DNA of 64,000 bases from Brevundimonas sp. (GTDB lineage Bacteria; Pseudomonadota; Alphaproteobacteria; Caulobacterales; Caulobacteraceae), in NCBI RefSeq assembly GCF_030704825.1, contig NZ_JAUYNX010000003.1, forward strand, positions 1 through 64,000. Direction: 5' to 3'. Both the position numbers and the translations under genes were made by a program. Below the pieces are notes generated by a model. The model was not told where the DNA came from. It did not search any database and was given only the letters and a program-made list of their open reading frames with translations. This document shows, one piece after another, positions 20,640 through 27,641 of the stretch (the stretch's first letter is position 1; the number at the start of each line of letters is the position of its first letter).

Positions 20640-21383
20640 ATGAAACGGGCCATGTTGGGCAAGACGGCGATGGCGATTCCGGCGTGCCTCGCGCTGGCGG
20701 CCTGCTCCCCGTCCGCCACGCCGCAAACGGACCGGGTCCAGACCGAGGCCCCCGCCGGATGGACTCGGCCGCCGGCGATCGCGGCGGTGCAAGGAACCCG
20801 GGGGAGCCTGGTCTTCACGGGCCAGGCCGAGCCGGGCGCCCGGGTCGTGCTGCGCGCCGATTCGGGCGCGGCCTATGCGGCGGCGGCCGACGACGGGGGC
20901 CGGTTCGAGATCCGCATGGCGGCGCCGGCCGGCGACCTGCTGTTGCGCCCCGAGACCCAGGTCGGCCAGGACGCCGCGCACTCGCCGGACCGGTTGCTGA
21001 TCGTGGCGGGCGGTCGCGGCCCGATCGTCATTCTTCGCCCGGGCGGCCCGACGCGACGGCTGGACCGGGCCCCGGCGCTCGGAGCGATCGACAGCGACGG
21101 CCGGATGCGCCTGGCTTCGGGAACCAGCTCCTCCGCGGTCGAATTGCAGGCCGGCGGCGAGTCCGGACGCGTGGCTCCCGATTCGTCGGGACGCTGGAGC
21201 CTGGCGCTGGGGCCATCGGCCGGACCCGACGAGATTCGCGTGGGCGCCCGGACCTTCGCCTGGCCGGGAGAGGGCGCGCCCGGGACGGCCCTGCGGGTCG
21301 AGCGGGCGGGCGAAGGCTGGCGCGTCGTCTGGACCGGTCCGGCCGGCGCGCGGCAATCGACCTGGCTGCCGGACGCCGCCTGA
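20640..21383 (+). CDS. Putative lipoprotein with Ig/peptidase-linked beta domains
   Basis: A 247-residue protein. The signal MKRAMLGKTAMAIPACLALA ends in the lipobox LAAC, with lipidated Cys near residue 22. The rest is predicted beta-rich; SLVFTGQAEPGARVVLRAD resembles the short Big-type repeats in which a polymer-linked module sets charge or display. No catalytic motif. ATG 20631 (MDAMKRAM) is an alternative start. A candidate CtrA box lies just past the stop. Confidence 0.7.
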   Translation: MKRAMLGKTAMAIPACLALAACSPSATPQTDRVQTEAPAGWTRPPAIAAVQGTRGSLVFTGQAEPGARVVLRADSGAAYAAAADDGGRFEIRMAAPAGDLLLRPETQVGQDAAHSPDRLLIVAGGRGPIVILRPGGPTRRLDRAPALGAIDSDGRMRLASGTSSSAVELQAGGESGRVAPDSSGRWSLALGPSAGPDEIRVGARTFAWPGEGAPGTALRVERAGEGWRVVWTGPAGARQSTWLPDAA

Positions 21384-21388
21384 CAGGG

Positions 21389-21403
21389 TTTACGCGCAGT
21401 TAA
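21389..21403 (+). promoter_or_regulatory. Candidate CtrA box
   Basis: The sequence is TTTA, seven bases, TTAA followed by CC, one mismatch from the CtrA consensus TTAA-N7-TTAA. It lies about 80 bases upstream of a terminator hairpin with no ordinary gene between, so it may control a short RNA. Confidence 0.4.
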
Positions 21404-21468
21404 CCAATTCGCGCCATCCCAAGGATGTCTTCCTTCTTCGAGGACACCCACCATCACCGAACTTTTTC

Positions 21469-21496
21469 AGCCCGGCGCGCGCGTCGGGCTTTTTTT
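21469..21496 (+). terminator. Intrinsic terminator of a short orphan transcript
   Basis: AGCCCG and CGGGCT form a 6-bp stem around a GC-rich loop, followed by seven T. The gene to the left ended 85 bases earlier and tRNA-Asn is on the other strand, so this may end a small RNA. Confidence 0.75.
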
Positions 21497-21521
21497 CGAT
21501 CGGCGATGAGGGGGGAAAGAG

Positions 21522-21596
21522 TGGCTCCGCGGGTAGGATTCGAACCTACGACCAGCCGATTAACAGTCGGCTGCTCTACCACTGAGCTACCGCGGA
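21522..21596 (-). tRNA. tRNA-Asn (anticodon GTT)
   Basis: A 75-nt cloverleaf including an encoded CCA. The acceptor TCCGCGG pairs with CCGCGGA. The anticodon loop CTGTTAA sits in the CCGA/TCGG stem region, and the T-loop GGTTCGAATCC is standard. Confidence 0.97.
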
Positions 21597-21666
21597 ACAC
21601 TTCCTCTCGGGAAGGCGGGCGCTATAGCAGCGCGAGTCAGACCGACGCAACGGGAAATATCCGATC

Positions 21667-22470
21667 TTGGCCGTGATCCGCATCGACCAGCCCGACGATC
21701 CGCGCATCGCCGGCTTCCGCGACATCCGCGAGCGGGACCTGACAGGCAGGCAGGGCCTGTTCGTGGCCGAGGGGGAGGTAGTGCTGAACGTACTGACGTC
21801 GGACCGGTCCCTGTGCCGTCCGGTCGCGCTTTTGCTGGACCGCAAGCGGGTCGGGGGGCTGGCCGGGCTTATCGCGCGGGTGGCGGACGACACGCCGGTC
21901 TATGTCGCCGACCAGCCGGTTCTGGATGCGATCGCGGGTTTTCACCTGCACCGGGGGATACTGGCGCTGGGCGAAAAGCCGCCGGCCCGGACCCTGGAGA
22001 CCTGTCTGGCCGCGGCCGGGGCGGACGCCGTGGCGGTCGCGGCCTGCGGGATCGGCAATCACGACAACATGGGCGGCCTGTTCCGCAACGCCGCGGCCTT
22101 CGGCGCCGCGGCCGTGCTGCTGGACACGCACTGCTGCGACCCCTTCTACCGCAAGGCCGTCCGGGTTTCGGTCGGGGCCGTGCTGCGGACGCCGATGGCG
22201 GCCGGCCTGGAGGCGGCGGCCATGATCGACGGCCTCGAGGCGGCGGGCTTCGAGGCCCTGGCGTTGACCCCCGGGGCGGCCGAGCCGCTGGACCGGGTGG
22301 CGCGCGGCGGGCGGATCGCCGTCGTCCTGGGACCGGAGGGGCCCGGCCTGTCGCCGGCGATCCTTCGGCGGTGCCGGCCGGTCGGAATTCCGATGTCCGG
22401 CGGCTTCGATTCGCTGAACGTGGCGGTCGCCAGTGGAATCGCCCTGCATCATTTCACCCGGGAGGCGTGA
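21667..22470 (+). CDS. SpoU/TrmH-family RNA 2'-O-methyltransferase
   Basis: A 267-residue SPOUT enzyme. The three knot motifs are visible: GNHDNMGGLFRNAAAFGAAA (motif 1), IAVVLGPEGPGLSP (motif 2) and IPMSGGFDSLNVAVASGIAL (motif 3). The N-terminal part (GRQGLFVAEGEVVLNVL) is a substrate-binding extension. The RNA target, rRNA or tRNA, is not shown. The start is TTG 21667 or GTG 21673; neither has a strong ribosome site. Confidence 0.9.
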   Translation: MAVIRIDQPDDPRIAGFRDIRERDLTGRQGLFVAEGEVVLNVLTSDRSLCRPVALLLDRKRVGGLAGLIARVADDTPVYVADQPVLDAIAGFHLHRGILALGEKPPARTLETCLAAAGADAVAVAACGIGNHDNMGGLFRNAAAFGAAAVLLDTHCCDPFYRKAVRVSVGAVLRTPMAAGLEAAAMIDGLEAAGFEALALTPGAAEPLDRVARGGRIAVVLGPEGPGLSPAILRRCRPVGIPMSGGFDSLNVAVASGIALHHFTREA

Positions 22471-22558
22471 AACGATCACCAAATCGCGATTAACGCTTTG
22501 TACACCTTGATGAACCGGCGAAGCTGTGCCGGAGTAGGGCGTCCGGGGGAGTTCAGTC

Positions 22559-22681
22559 ATGTTCGGTGGGGTTTTCGTCTTCATTCATCGCAATGCGCGC
22601 ATCGCGCTGGCGGTCGGCATCGTCGCCGCTGGCGTCGGCGCGGCCAGCGTCATCGGCTGGATCACCGCGCCGATCGGTTGA
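22559..22681 (+). CDS. 40-residue single-pass membrane protein
   Basis: ATG 22559 is preceded by GGGGGA at good spacing and opens a 40-codon frame ending at TGA 22679-22681. The product is FGGVFVFIHRNARIAL followed by a Gly/Ala/Val-rich helix (AVGIVAAGVGAASVIGWITA). A positive patch before the helix suggests the N-terminus stays in the cytoplasm. It is convergent with the next gene, four bases away. Family unknown. Confidence 0.6.
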   Translation: MFGGVFVFIHRNARIALAVGIVAAGVGAASVIGWITAPIG

Positions 22682-22685
22682 CCTG

Positions 22686-23096
22686 TCAGGAGGCGGACGT
22701 CGCGCTGCGTTTGCGCCAGAGGACGCCCGCGAGAAGGGCCAGCATGACCGCGTCGCCCCAGACGTAATAGGCTGACACATAGGCCCACTGCTCCAGTTCG
22801 CGGAAGCGGACGAAGGTCAGATGGTTCGCCATCAGCAGGAACTGGAAGGCCGCCGCCCATATGGTCCACCGACGTCCGGAGAACAGGGCCAGGTAAAACA
22901 GGAACAGCATCGTGCCGCCGTCGAGCCCGATGGCGATCCATGGCGGCTCAATATGGTCAAAAGGCGCGAGAGCCGTCCCGATCCAGTTCAGGATCAGCAC
23001 GGCCGCCGTCGCGCGCTCCCACCACCCTCCGCGCCAGAGAGCGAGAAGGGCGACGGCGGCGAGAAGCGCCAGGGAGACCGCGTAGATGGGCGACAT
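22686..23096 (-). CDS. Four-helix membrane protein of unknown function
   Basis: A 136-residue protein with about four membrane helices (YAVSLALLAAVALLALW; ATAAVLILNWIGTALAPF; GTMLFLFYLALFSG; YYVWGDAVMLALLAGVLW). It looks like small uncharacterised integral proteins of Alphaproteobacteria. No motif suggests transport or catalysis. The next minus-strand gene starts upstream and may share a transcript. Confidence 0.7.
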   Translation of the reverse strand: MSPIYAVSLALLAAVALLALWRGGWWERATAAVLILNWIGTALAPFDHIEPPWIAIGLDGGTMLFLFYLALFSGRRWTIWAAAFQFLLMANHLTFVRFRELEQWAYVSAYYVWGDAVMLALLAGVLWRKRSATSAS

Positions 23097-23113
23097 TCCC
23101 TGGCATCGCGAAA

Positions 23114-23461
23114 TCAGGAAACCAGCGCAAGCCCCGTGGGGCGGGGCGCCGTATCGCCCAACTTCTCCAGGCCGCCCATTTCCACACCCCGATAGGAGGT
23201 GTTCCGCTTCACTTCGGCCAGGGCCTCGTGAAGCGCGACCATCGCCCGCTGGGCGCCGACCTGGGCCGAAACCGCATCGGCCAGGGCGTCGAAGGCCGCC
23301 TGGCCCACCGTGGACGAAAGGCCGGCCTCGCGGCGGCTTCGGGTCAGGGACTGGGCCAGCCGGCCGAGCTGGCTGACGGCTTCGTCCTGGCTGGCCTCGG
23401 CCTGGAGCAGGTCCGTCGCCAGGCGCGCGACAACGGTCGCCGCATGTTCGCTGCGTTTCAT
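23114..23461 (-). CDS. Small helical protein of unknown function
   Basis: A 115-residue protein that is nearly all helix with heptad-like Ala/Leu spacing (VVARLATDLLQAEASQDEAV, FDALADAVSAQVGAQRAMVA). No signal peptide or membrane segment. ATG 23461 is chosen; a TTG at 23479 would add six residues. It lies between a membrane protein gene and the LuxR-type locus, all on the minus strand. Confidence 0.6.
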   Translation of the reverse strand: MKRSEHAATVVARLATDLLQAEASQDEAVSQLGRLAQSLTRSRREAGLSSTVGQAAFDALADAVSAQVGAQRAMVALHEALAEVKRNTSYRGVEMGGLEKLGDTAPRPTGLALVS

Positions 23462-23492
23462 TGGCTTACCTATTTTCAAGAAACGGCGCGGA

Positions 23493-24125
23493 TCAGCCGC
23501 CGTACCGGATGCCTTGCAGGAGGAAGGCGAACCGTTCCGCGCCCATGACGCTCGTCAGGACCAGGGCGACTATTGCCGCGATGGCGAAGACGAACAGGAT
23601 GCGGCCGAGGTGCTCATGTCCGACTCCGCCGGCTGAAAGCCCGAGTCCAGCAAGGCCGCTCCGATGTGGAGAATCTCCTTGAACGTGGCTTCGGGCGAAA
23701 GGAACGCCGCCTGTTTGCGCGTTCCCTCGACCAGGTGCTGAACCATCATCCGCTTCATCGGCGTATCCGCCAGGGCGAGAAGCACCGTCTGCAGTTGCGG
23801 CCAGCTGATGTCTGGCACCCGTCCTTCGGTATCGGTCATGGATCACCTCTTTCGCGCCGTCAGGAAAGGCGGACGGGGCGTTGAAGGCGATTGGGGGCGG
23901 TTCGGATACCGAGTCATTCGGAACAGGCTGGTCGGCGACCAGGAGCAGGGCCGCGTCCACCCGGCCGGCGGCGTTCAGCTTGCGGGCGGCGTTCTCGCAA
24001 TGCCGGTCGACGGTCGACGGCTTGATGCCGAGGCGGCGCGCGATCTGCTTGGAGTTCAGGTGCGCGTGAACCAGGCGGAGACACTCGCGCTCCCGGTCTG
24101 TCAGTCGATCAGTTCGGCTCGGCAT
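23493..24125 (-). CDS. LuxR-type HTH protein with possible C-terminal membrane anchor
   Basis: The first 65 residues are a clear LuxR/FixJ-type HTH: LTDRERECLRLVHAHLNSKQ, then IARRLGIKPSTVDRHCENA. The frame stays open to 23493 and ends in a hydrophobic helix (LGRILFVFAIAAIVALVLTS). The 80 residues between look like an out-of-frame reading of the gene at 23570-23839, which has a near-perfect ribosome site. So the true product may end early, may be membrane-anchored, or the locus may contain an indel. A regulatory role is secure only for the HTH. Confidence 0.6.
   Translation of the reverse strand: MPSRTDRLTDRERECLRLVHAHLNSKQIARRLGIKPSTVDRHCENAARKLNAAGRVDAALLLVADQPVPNDSVSEPPPIAFNAPSAFPDGAKEVIHDRYRRTGARHQLAATADGASRPGGYADEADDGSAPGRGNAQTGGVPFARSHVQGDSPHRSGLAGLGLSAGGVGHEHLGRILFVFAIAAIVALVLTSVMGAERFAFLLQGIRYGG
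23570..23839 (-). CDS. Small protein nested out of frame within the LuxR-type ORF
   Basis: An 89-codon frame starting at ATG 23839. The upstream bases AAAGAGGTGATCC match the anti-Shine-Dalgarno almost perfectly. The product begins MTDTEGRVPDISWPQLQTVL and continues as an amphipathic helical domain (MKRMMVQHLVEGTRKQAAFL, FKEILHIGAALLD). Its last 15 residues (MSTSAASCSSSPSRQ) look non-native, while the other frame at that point encodes a good membrane helix. A frameshift joining residues 1-75 to that helix would give a more natural protein. Confidence 0.6.
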   Translation of the reverse strand: MTDTEGRVPDISWPQLQTVLLALADTPMKRMMVQHLVEGTRKQAAFLSPEATFKEILHIGAALLDSGFQPAESDMSTSAASCSSSPSRQ

Positions 24126-24246
24126 CGGCGGCCCCCCGGCTCTCTCCCCACCTTAACCACGTGAAGGGAATCACCGAAACGGGGAATTCGTCGACCGCGC
24201 AATCAGCGCTTGTCAGCGCCGGCGCGGATGATGACCGAAATCGCGA

Positions 24247-24320
24247 TGGAGGCCTGACCGAGAATCGAACTCGGGTGCAAGGATTTGCAGTCCTCTGCGT
24301 AACCACTCCGCCATCAGGCC
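24247..24320 (-). tRNA. tRNA-Cys (anticodon GCA)
   Basis: A 74-nt cloverleaf with encoded CCA. The acceptor GGCCTGA pairs with TCAGGCC. The anticodon loop CTGCAAA gives GCA, and the T-loop is GTTCGATTC. Confidence 0.97.
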
Positions 24321-24470
24321 CTGGGCCGCCCGGGAAACGACCCCGTGGACGACCTCGCCATCGCGAGGGGCGTTCGCTATCAGATCGGATTGTCGCCCGC
24401 AACGCACAGACCTATAAGCGCGCCAGATTTCCGGCGCTTCGCCGGTCCCCAGCCGCAGGAACGTGTCTCC

Positions 24471-25100
24471 ATGGATTTCGCCGCCGCCCGCAAGGTCATG
24501 GTCGACAGCCAGGTCCGCGTCAACGACGTCACCGACCGCGCCCTGCAGGCCGCCCTGCTGGCCGTGGAGCGCGAACGCTTCCTGCCGCAGGAGCGGGCCT
24601 GGGCCGCCTATGCGGAGATCGAGCCGGAGATCGCCGGCGAGCGCCGGCTGATGATGGCCAGGGACCTGTCGAAACTGCTGATGGCGCTGGACGCCCGCCC
24701 GGGCGAGACGGCCCTGGCGATGGCGGGGCCCTACGCCGCGGCGGTTCTGGCGCGGCTGGGCCTGACGGTCACGGCCCAGGAGGGCGACGCCGCCGTCTTC
24801 GACGTGGTCGGCCCCGTGCTGGCCGACGAGGGCGTGCGGCCGGTCGTCGCGCCGCTGAGCGCGCCCGAGGGTCAGGGCTACGACGTCATCGTCTCGGAAG
24901 CGGCGGTTCCGGCGCGGCCCGGAGCCTGGCTGAACGCGCTCAAGGTCGGGGGACGACTCGCGGTCGTCGAACGGTCGGGGCCGGTCGGCAAGGCGGTGCT
25001 GTATGTCCGGGGCGAGCAAGGCGTCTCGCGCCGCGAATTGTTCAACGCGGCGCCGCCCGTCCTGACCGAACTTTCGCCGGAACCGGCCTTCGCCCTGTAG
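24471..25100 (+). CDS. Protein-L-isoaspartate O-methyltransferase-like protein with degenerate SAM motif
   Basis: A 209-residue protein of the Pcm family. The N-terminus ARKVMVDSQVRVNDVTDRAL and LLAVERERFLPQE is typical, as is the YAEIEPEIAGERRLMMARDL segment. The SAM loop, normally EIGTGSGYxxA, here reads ETALAMAGPYAAAVLARLG, so it lacks most glycines and probably does not bind SAM normally. Similar genes sit directly before tolC in other Alphaproteobacteria. The role may be linked to TolC biogenesis; that is inference from position. Confidence 0.8.
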   Translation: MDFAAARKVMVDSQVRVNDVTDRALQAALLAVERERFLPQERAWAAYAEIEPEIAGERRLMMARDLSKLLMALDARPGETALAMAGPYAAAVLARLGLTVTAQEGDAAVFDVVGPVLADEGVRPVVAPLSAPEGQGYDVIVSEAAVPARPGAWLNALKVGGRLAVVERSGPVGKAVLYVRGEQGVSRRELFNAAPPVLTELSPEPAFAL

Positions 25101-25228
25101 GATGCGGAGGCCGACGGACAGCCGGCCCGGTCGCGTGAAAAAAACTTAACTGGCGCGAGCGCAAAGCGTCCCGCATCAGGCCTATGGGATACGAAGGGCG
25201 CGCTCTCCCGCGCCAGGCAGGAACAGAC

Positions 25229-26710
25229 ATGCTGAAACGTTCGCGCGCGCTCGCCTCGGTCGCCGTCATCGCCGTGCTCACCGGCATGGGCGGGCCCGCC
25301 TGGGCCGAGACGCTGCAGGAAGCGCTGGCCCTGGCCTACCGGACCAATCCGTCGCTGCTGGCCCAGCGGGCCAGCCAGCGGGCGCTGGACGAGTCGATCG
25401 TCCAGGCCCGGGCCGGCCTGCGGCCGCAGCTGGATGTGACGGTGAGCGCCAATTACAGCCGCTCGGACGACCCCGTGCTGGGCGTGACCGAGAACGACAG
25501 CGGCGGGGCCAGCATCGGCCTGTCGCAGACCCTGTGGTCCGGCGGCCGCATCGGTCACGGCATCAGCGCGGCCGAGGCCGAGATCCTGGCCGGACGCGAG
25601 AACCTGCGCGACATCGAACAGACGGTGCTGGCGTCCGTCATCCAGGCCTATGCCGACGTCATCCGGGACATCGACATCCTGCGCATCCGCCAGTCCAACC
25701 TCGGGGTGCTGCAACGCCAGCTCGAGGAGGCCTCGGCCCGGTTCGAGGTCGGCGAGATCACCCGCACCGACGTGGCCCAGTCCGAAGCCCGCCTGGCCCA
25801 GTCCGAGGCCGATCTGGCCAACGCCCAGGCCCAGCTGTCGGTCTCCCGCGCGGCCTATGCCGCCGTGGTCGGCCAGGCCCCGGGCGATCTGGCGCCCATG
25901 CCGGTGTTGCCGGGCCTGCCGACCGATTTCGACAGCGCGCTTGACGTGGCCCTGCTCGACAACCCGGGAATCCGGGCGGCCGGCTACAGCCTGCGCGCGG
26001 CCGAGGCCAATGTCGCGGCGGCCCGGGCGGAATACATGCCTTCGGCGCGGCTGACGGCGTCGTACGGCGGTTCGACCAACGACCTGGGCCGCCCGGGCGA
26101 CATCGCCGACAACACCGCCTTCCTGGCCGGTGCGACCGTCTCTGTGCCGCTGTTCACCGGCGGGCTGAACAGCTCGCGCGTGGCCCAGGCGCTGGAGCGC
26201 GCCAACGTCGCCCAGATCAATGTCGAGGGCGAGCGCCGCGCCACCCTGCAGACGGTCAGCTCGGCCTACGCCCAGTCGCTGTCGGCCCGGTCGACGCTCC
26301 AGGCCGGCGAGGAGGCCGTCCGCGCCGCCACCGTCGCCGCCGAGGGCGTGCGGCAGGAGGCCCAGGTGGGCCTGCGCACCACCCTGGACGTGCTGAACCA
26401 GGAACTGGAGCTGCGCAACGCCGAGGTCACCCTGGCCAGCGCCCGCCGCAACGAATACGTCGCCCAGGCCAATCTGCTGGCCGCCATGGGCCGGCTGGAA
26501 GGCCAGGATCTCGACGCGGCCATGACCGTCTACGATCCCGCCGCAAACTACAATCGCGTCCGCAACCGCGGCGGCCTGCCGTGGGACGGGGTGATCGAGG
26601 CGATCGACCGCATCGCCGCCCCGCCGGTGACCCCGGCCAACGACGCCGCCGACGCGCCGATCGATACGCAGCTCAAGTCCGAGATCGTGCAGACGGCGCC
26701 CCGCGACTGA
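25229..26710 (+). CDS. tolC: TolC family outer-membrane efflux/secretion protein
   Basis: A 493-residue outer-membrane trimer subunit that forms the exit duct for type I secretion and efflux. Signal peptide MLKRSRALASVAVIAVLTGM with cleavage near AWAET. Two outer membrane efflux repeats follow, with TLQEALALAYRTNPSLLAQR and VGEITRTDVAQSEARLAQ in the first and VGLRTTLDVLNQELELRNAE in the second. Caulobacter homologues RsaFa/b export the S-layer protein; no S-layer gene is in the window. The start ATG follows AGGCAGGAACAGAC. Confidence 0.94.
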   Translation: MLKRSRALASVAVIAVLTGMGGPAWAETLQEALALAYRTNPSLLAQRASQRALDESIVQARAGLRPQLDVTVSANYSRSDDPVLGVTENDSGGASIGLSQTLWSGGRIGHGISAAEAEILAGRENLRDIEQTVLASVIQAYADVIRDIDILRIRQSNLGVLQRQLEEASARFEVGEITRTDVAQSEARLAQSEADLANAQAQLSVSRAAYAAVVGQAPGDLAPMPVLPGLPTDFDSALDVALLDNPGIRAAGYSLRAAEANVAAARAEYMPSARLTASYGGSTNDLGRPGDIADNTAFLAGATVSVPLFTGGLNSSRVAQALERANVAQINVEGERRATLQTVSSAYAQSLSARSTLQAGEEAVRAATVAAEGVRQEAQVGLRTTLDVLNQELELRNAEVTLASARRNEYVAQANLLAAMGRLEGQDLDAAMTVYDPAANYNRVRNRGGLPWDGVIEAIDRIAAPPVTPANDAADAPIDTQLKSEIVQTAPRD

Positions 26711-26883
26711 CGTCCGGCGGGTCGCCCGCCGCGCGACTCCCGGCGACGTCCGTTAACCTGTGACGCGAAAAACGCCCGTTGATTCCAGCGGGCTGAGATG
26801 CGACGACAAGGCGTGGGAGGGGGCTCCTCTCCCCAACCGCCAATCGACTTTATCGGCGCTCCGCGCGCGCCCGGGGTTTCGCC

Positions 26884-27513
26884 ATGACCGACCAGACCGC
26901 CCAGGAACCGACGATGGAGGAAATCCTGGCGTCGATCCGCCGGATCATCTCCGAAGACGATGCGCCGGCCGAGACCGCCCCGGCCGCCGCCGCGCCCGCG
27001 CCCGAACCCGCGCCGGAACCCGAACCCGAGCCCGTCGTGTCCGCCGCCCTGATGGACGAGACGCCCTCGGTGCAGGAGCCGGAGCCGGAGGCGGCCGAGG
27101 AGGACGTGCTGGAGCTTACCGAGGCCTGGGAGGCCCCGGCGGCGGAGAGCATCGGCGACCTGGACGTCAGCCCGGCCGAAGCCGAGCCCTTCCCGGCCAG
27201 CGAATCGGTCTTCACCGAGGAGCCGATCGAGGTCCACACGCCCGAACATCCGTCCGTGCCGACCGCACCCTACGACAGCCTGGTCGGCGACAGCGCCGCG
27301 GCCAGCGCCGCCTCGGCCTTCGCCGGATTCGCCTCCACGCTCAGGAAGCCCGAACCCATGGAACCCACGACCGGCTCCGGCCCGACCGTCGACGAACTGG
27401 CCCGCGCCCTGCTGCGGCCGATGCTGAAGGAATGGCTGGACGCCAATCTGCCGGCCATCGTCGAGGCCCAGGTACGCAAGGAAGTCGAACGCATCGCCCG
27501 CACGGCCGGCTGA
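26884..27513 (+). CDS. popZ: Polar organizing protein PopZ
   Basis: A 209-residue protein (DUF2497). The N-terminal helix EPTMEEILASIRRIISEDD is nearly identical to Caulobacter PopZ. A Pro/Glu/Ala-rich disordered linker covers residues 30-150, and the C-terminal oligomerisation helices read TVDELARALLRPMLKEWLDA and NLPAIVEAQVRKEVERIAR. PopZ self-assembles into a polar matrix that tethers ParB-parS and recruits cell-cycle proteins. The order popZ-valS is also that of Caulobacter. A TTAACC half-site near 26754 may be a partial CtrA site. Confidence 0.96.
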   Translation: MTDQTAQEPTMEEILASIRRIISEDDAPAETAPAAAAPAPEPAPEPEPEPVVSAALMDETPSVQEPEPEAAEEDVLELTEAWEAPAAESIGDLDVSPAEAEPFPASESVFTEEPIEVHTPEHPSVPTAPYDSLVGDSAAASAASAFAGFASTLRKPEPMEPTTGSGPTVDELARALLRPMLKEWLDANLPAIVEAQVRKEVERIARTAG

Positions 27514-27548
27514 CTTCACCCGCGACCCGATCAAGGCTAGATCATTCC

Positions 27549-27584
27549 GGGGCGGCTCCAGTCGGGGCCGCCCTTTCTCTTTTT
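27549..27584 (+). terminator. Intrinsic terminator after popZ
   Basis: GGGCGGC and GCCGCCC form a 7-bp stem with a 10-base loop, followed by TTTCTCTTTTT. It separates popZ from valS. Confidence 0.8.
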
Positions 27585-27641
27585 GCCGCAAGACATCCCT
27601 CAAGCAGCGACGCACCACGTGCGGCGCGATAGGGAACAAAG

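Noticed and set aside
21425..21496. A histidine-type leader peptide (MSSFFEDTHHHR) with attenuator
   Set aside because: Only three His in a row and no his gene downstream; the next plus-strand gene is an RNA methyltransferase beyond a tRNA on the other strand.
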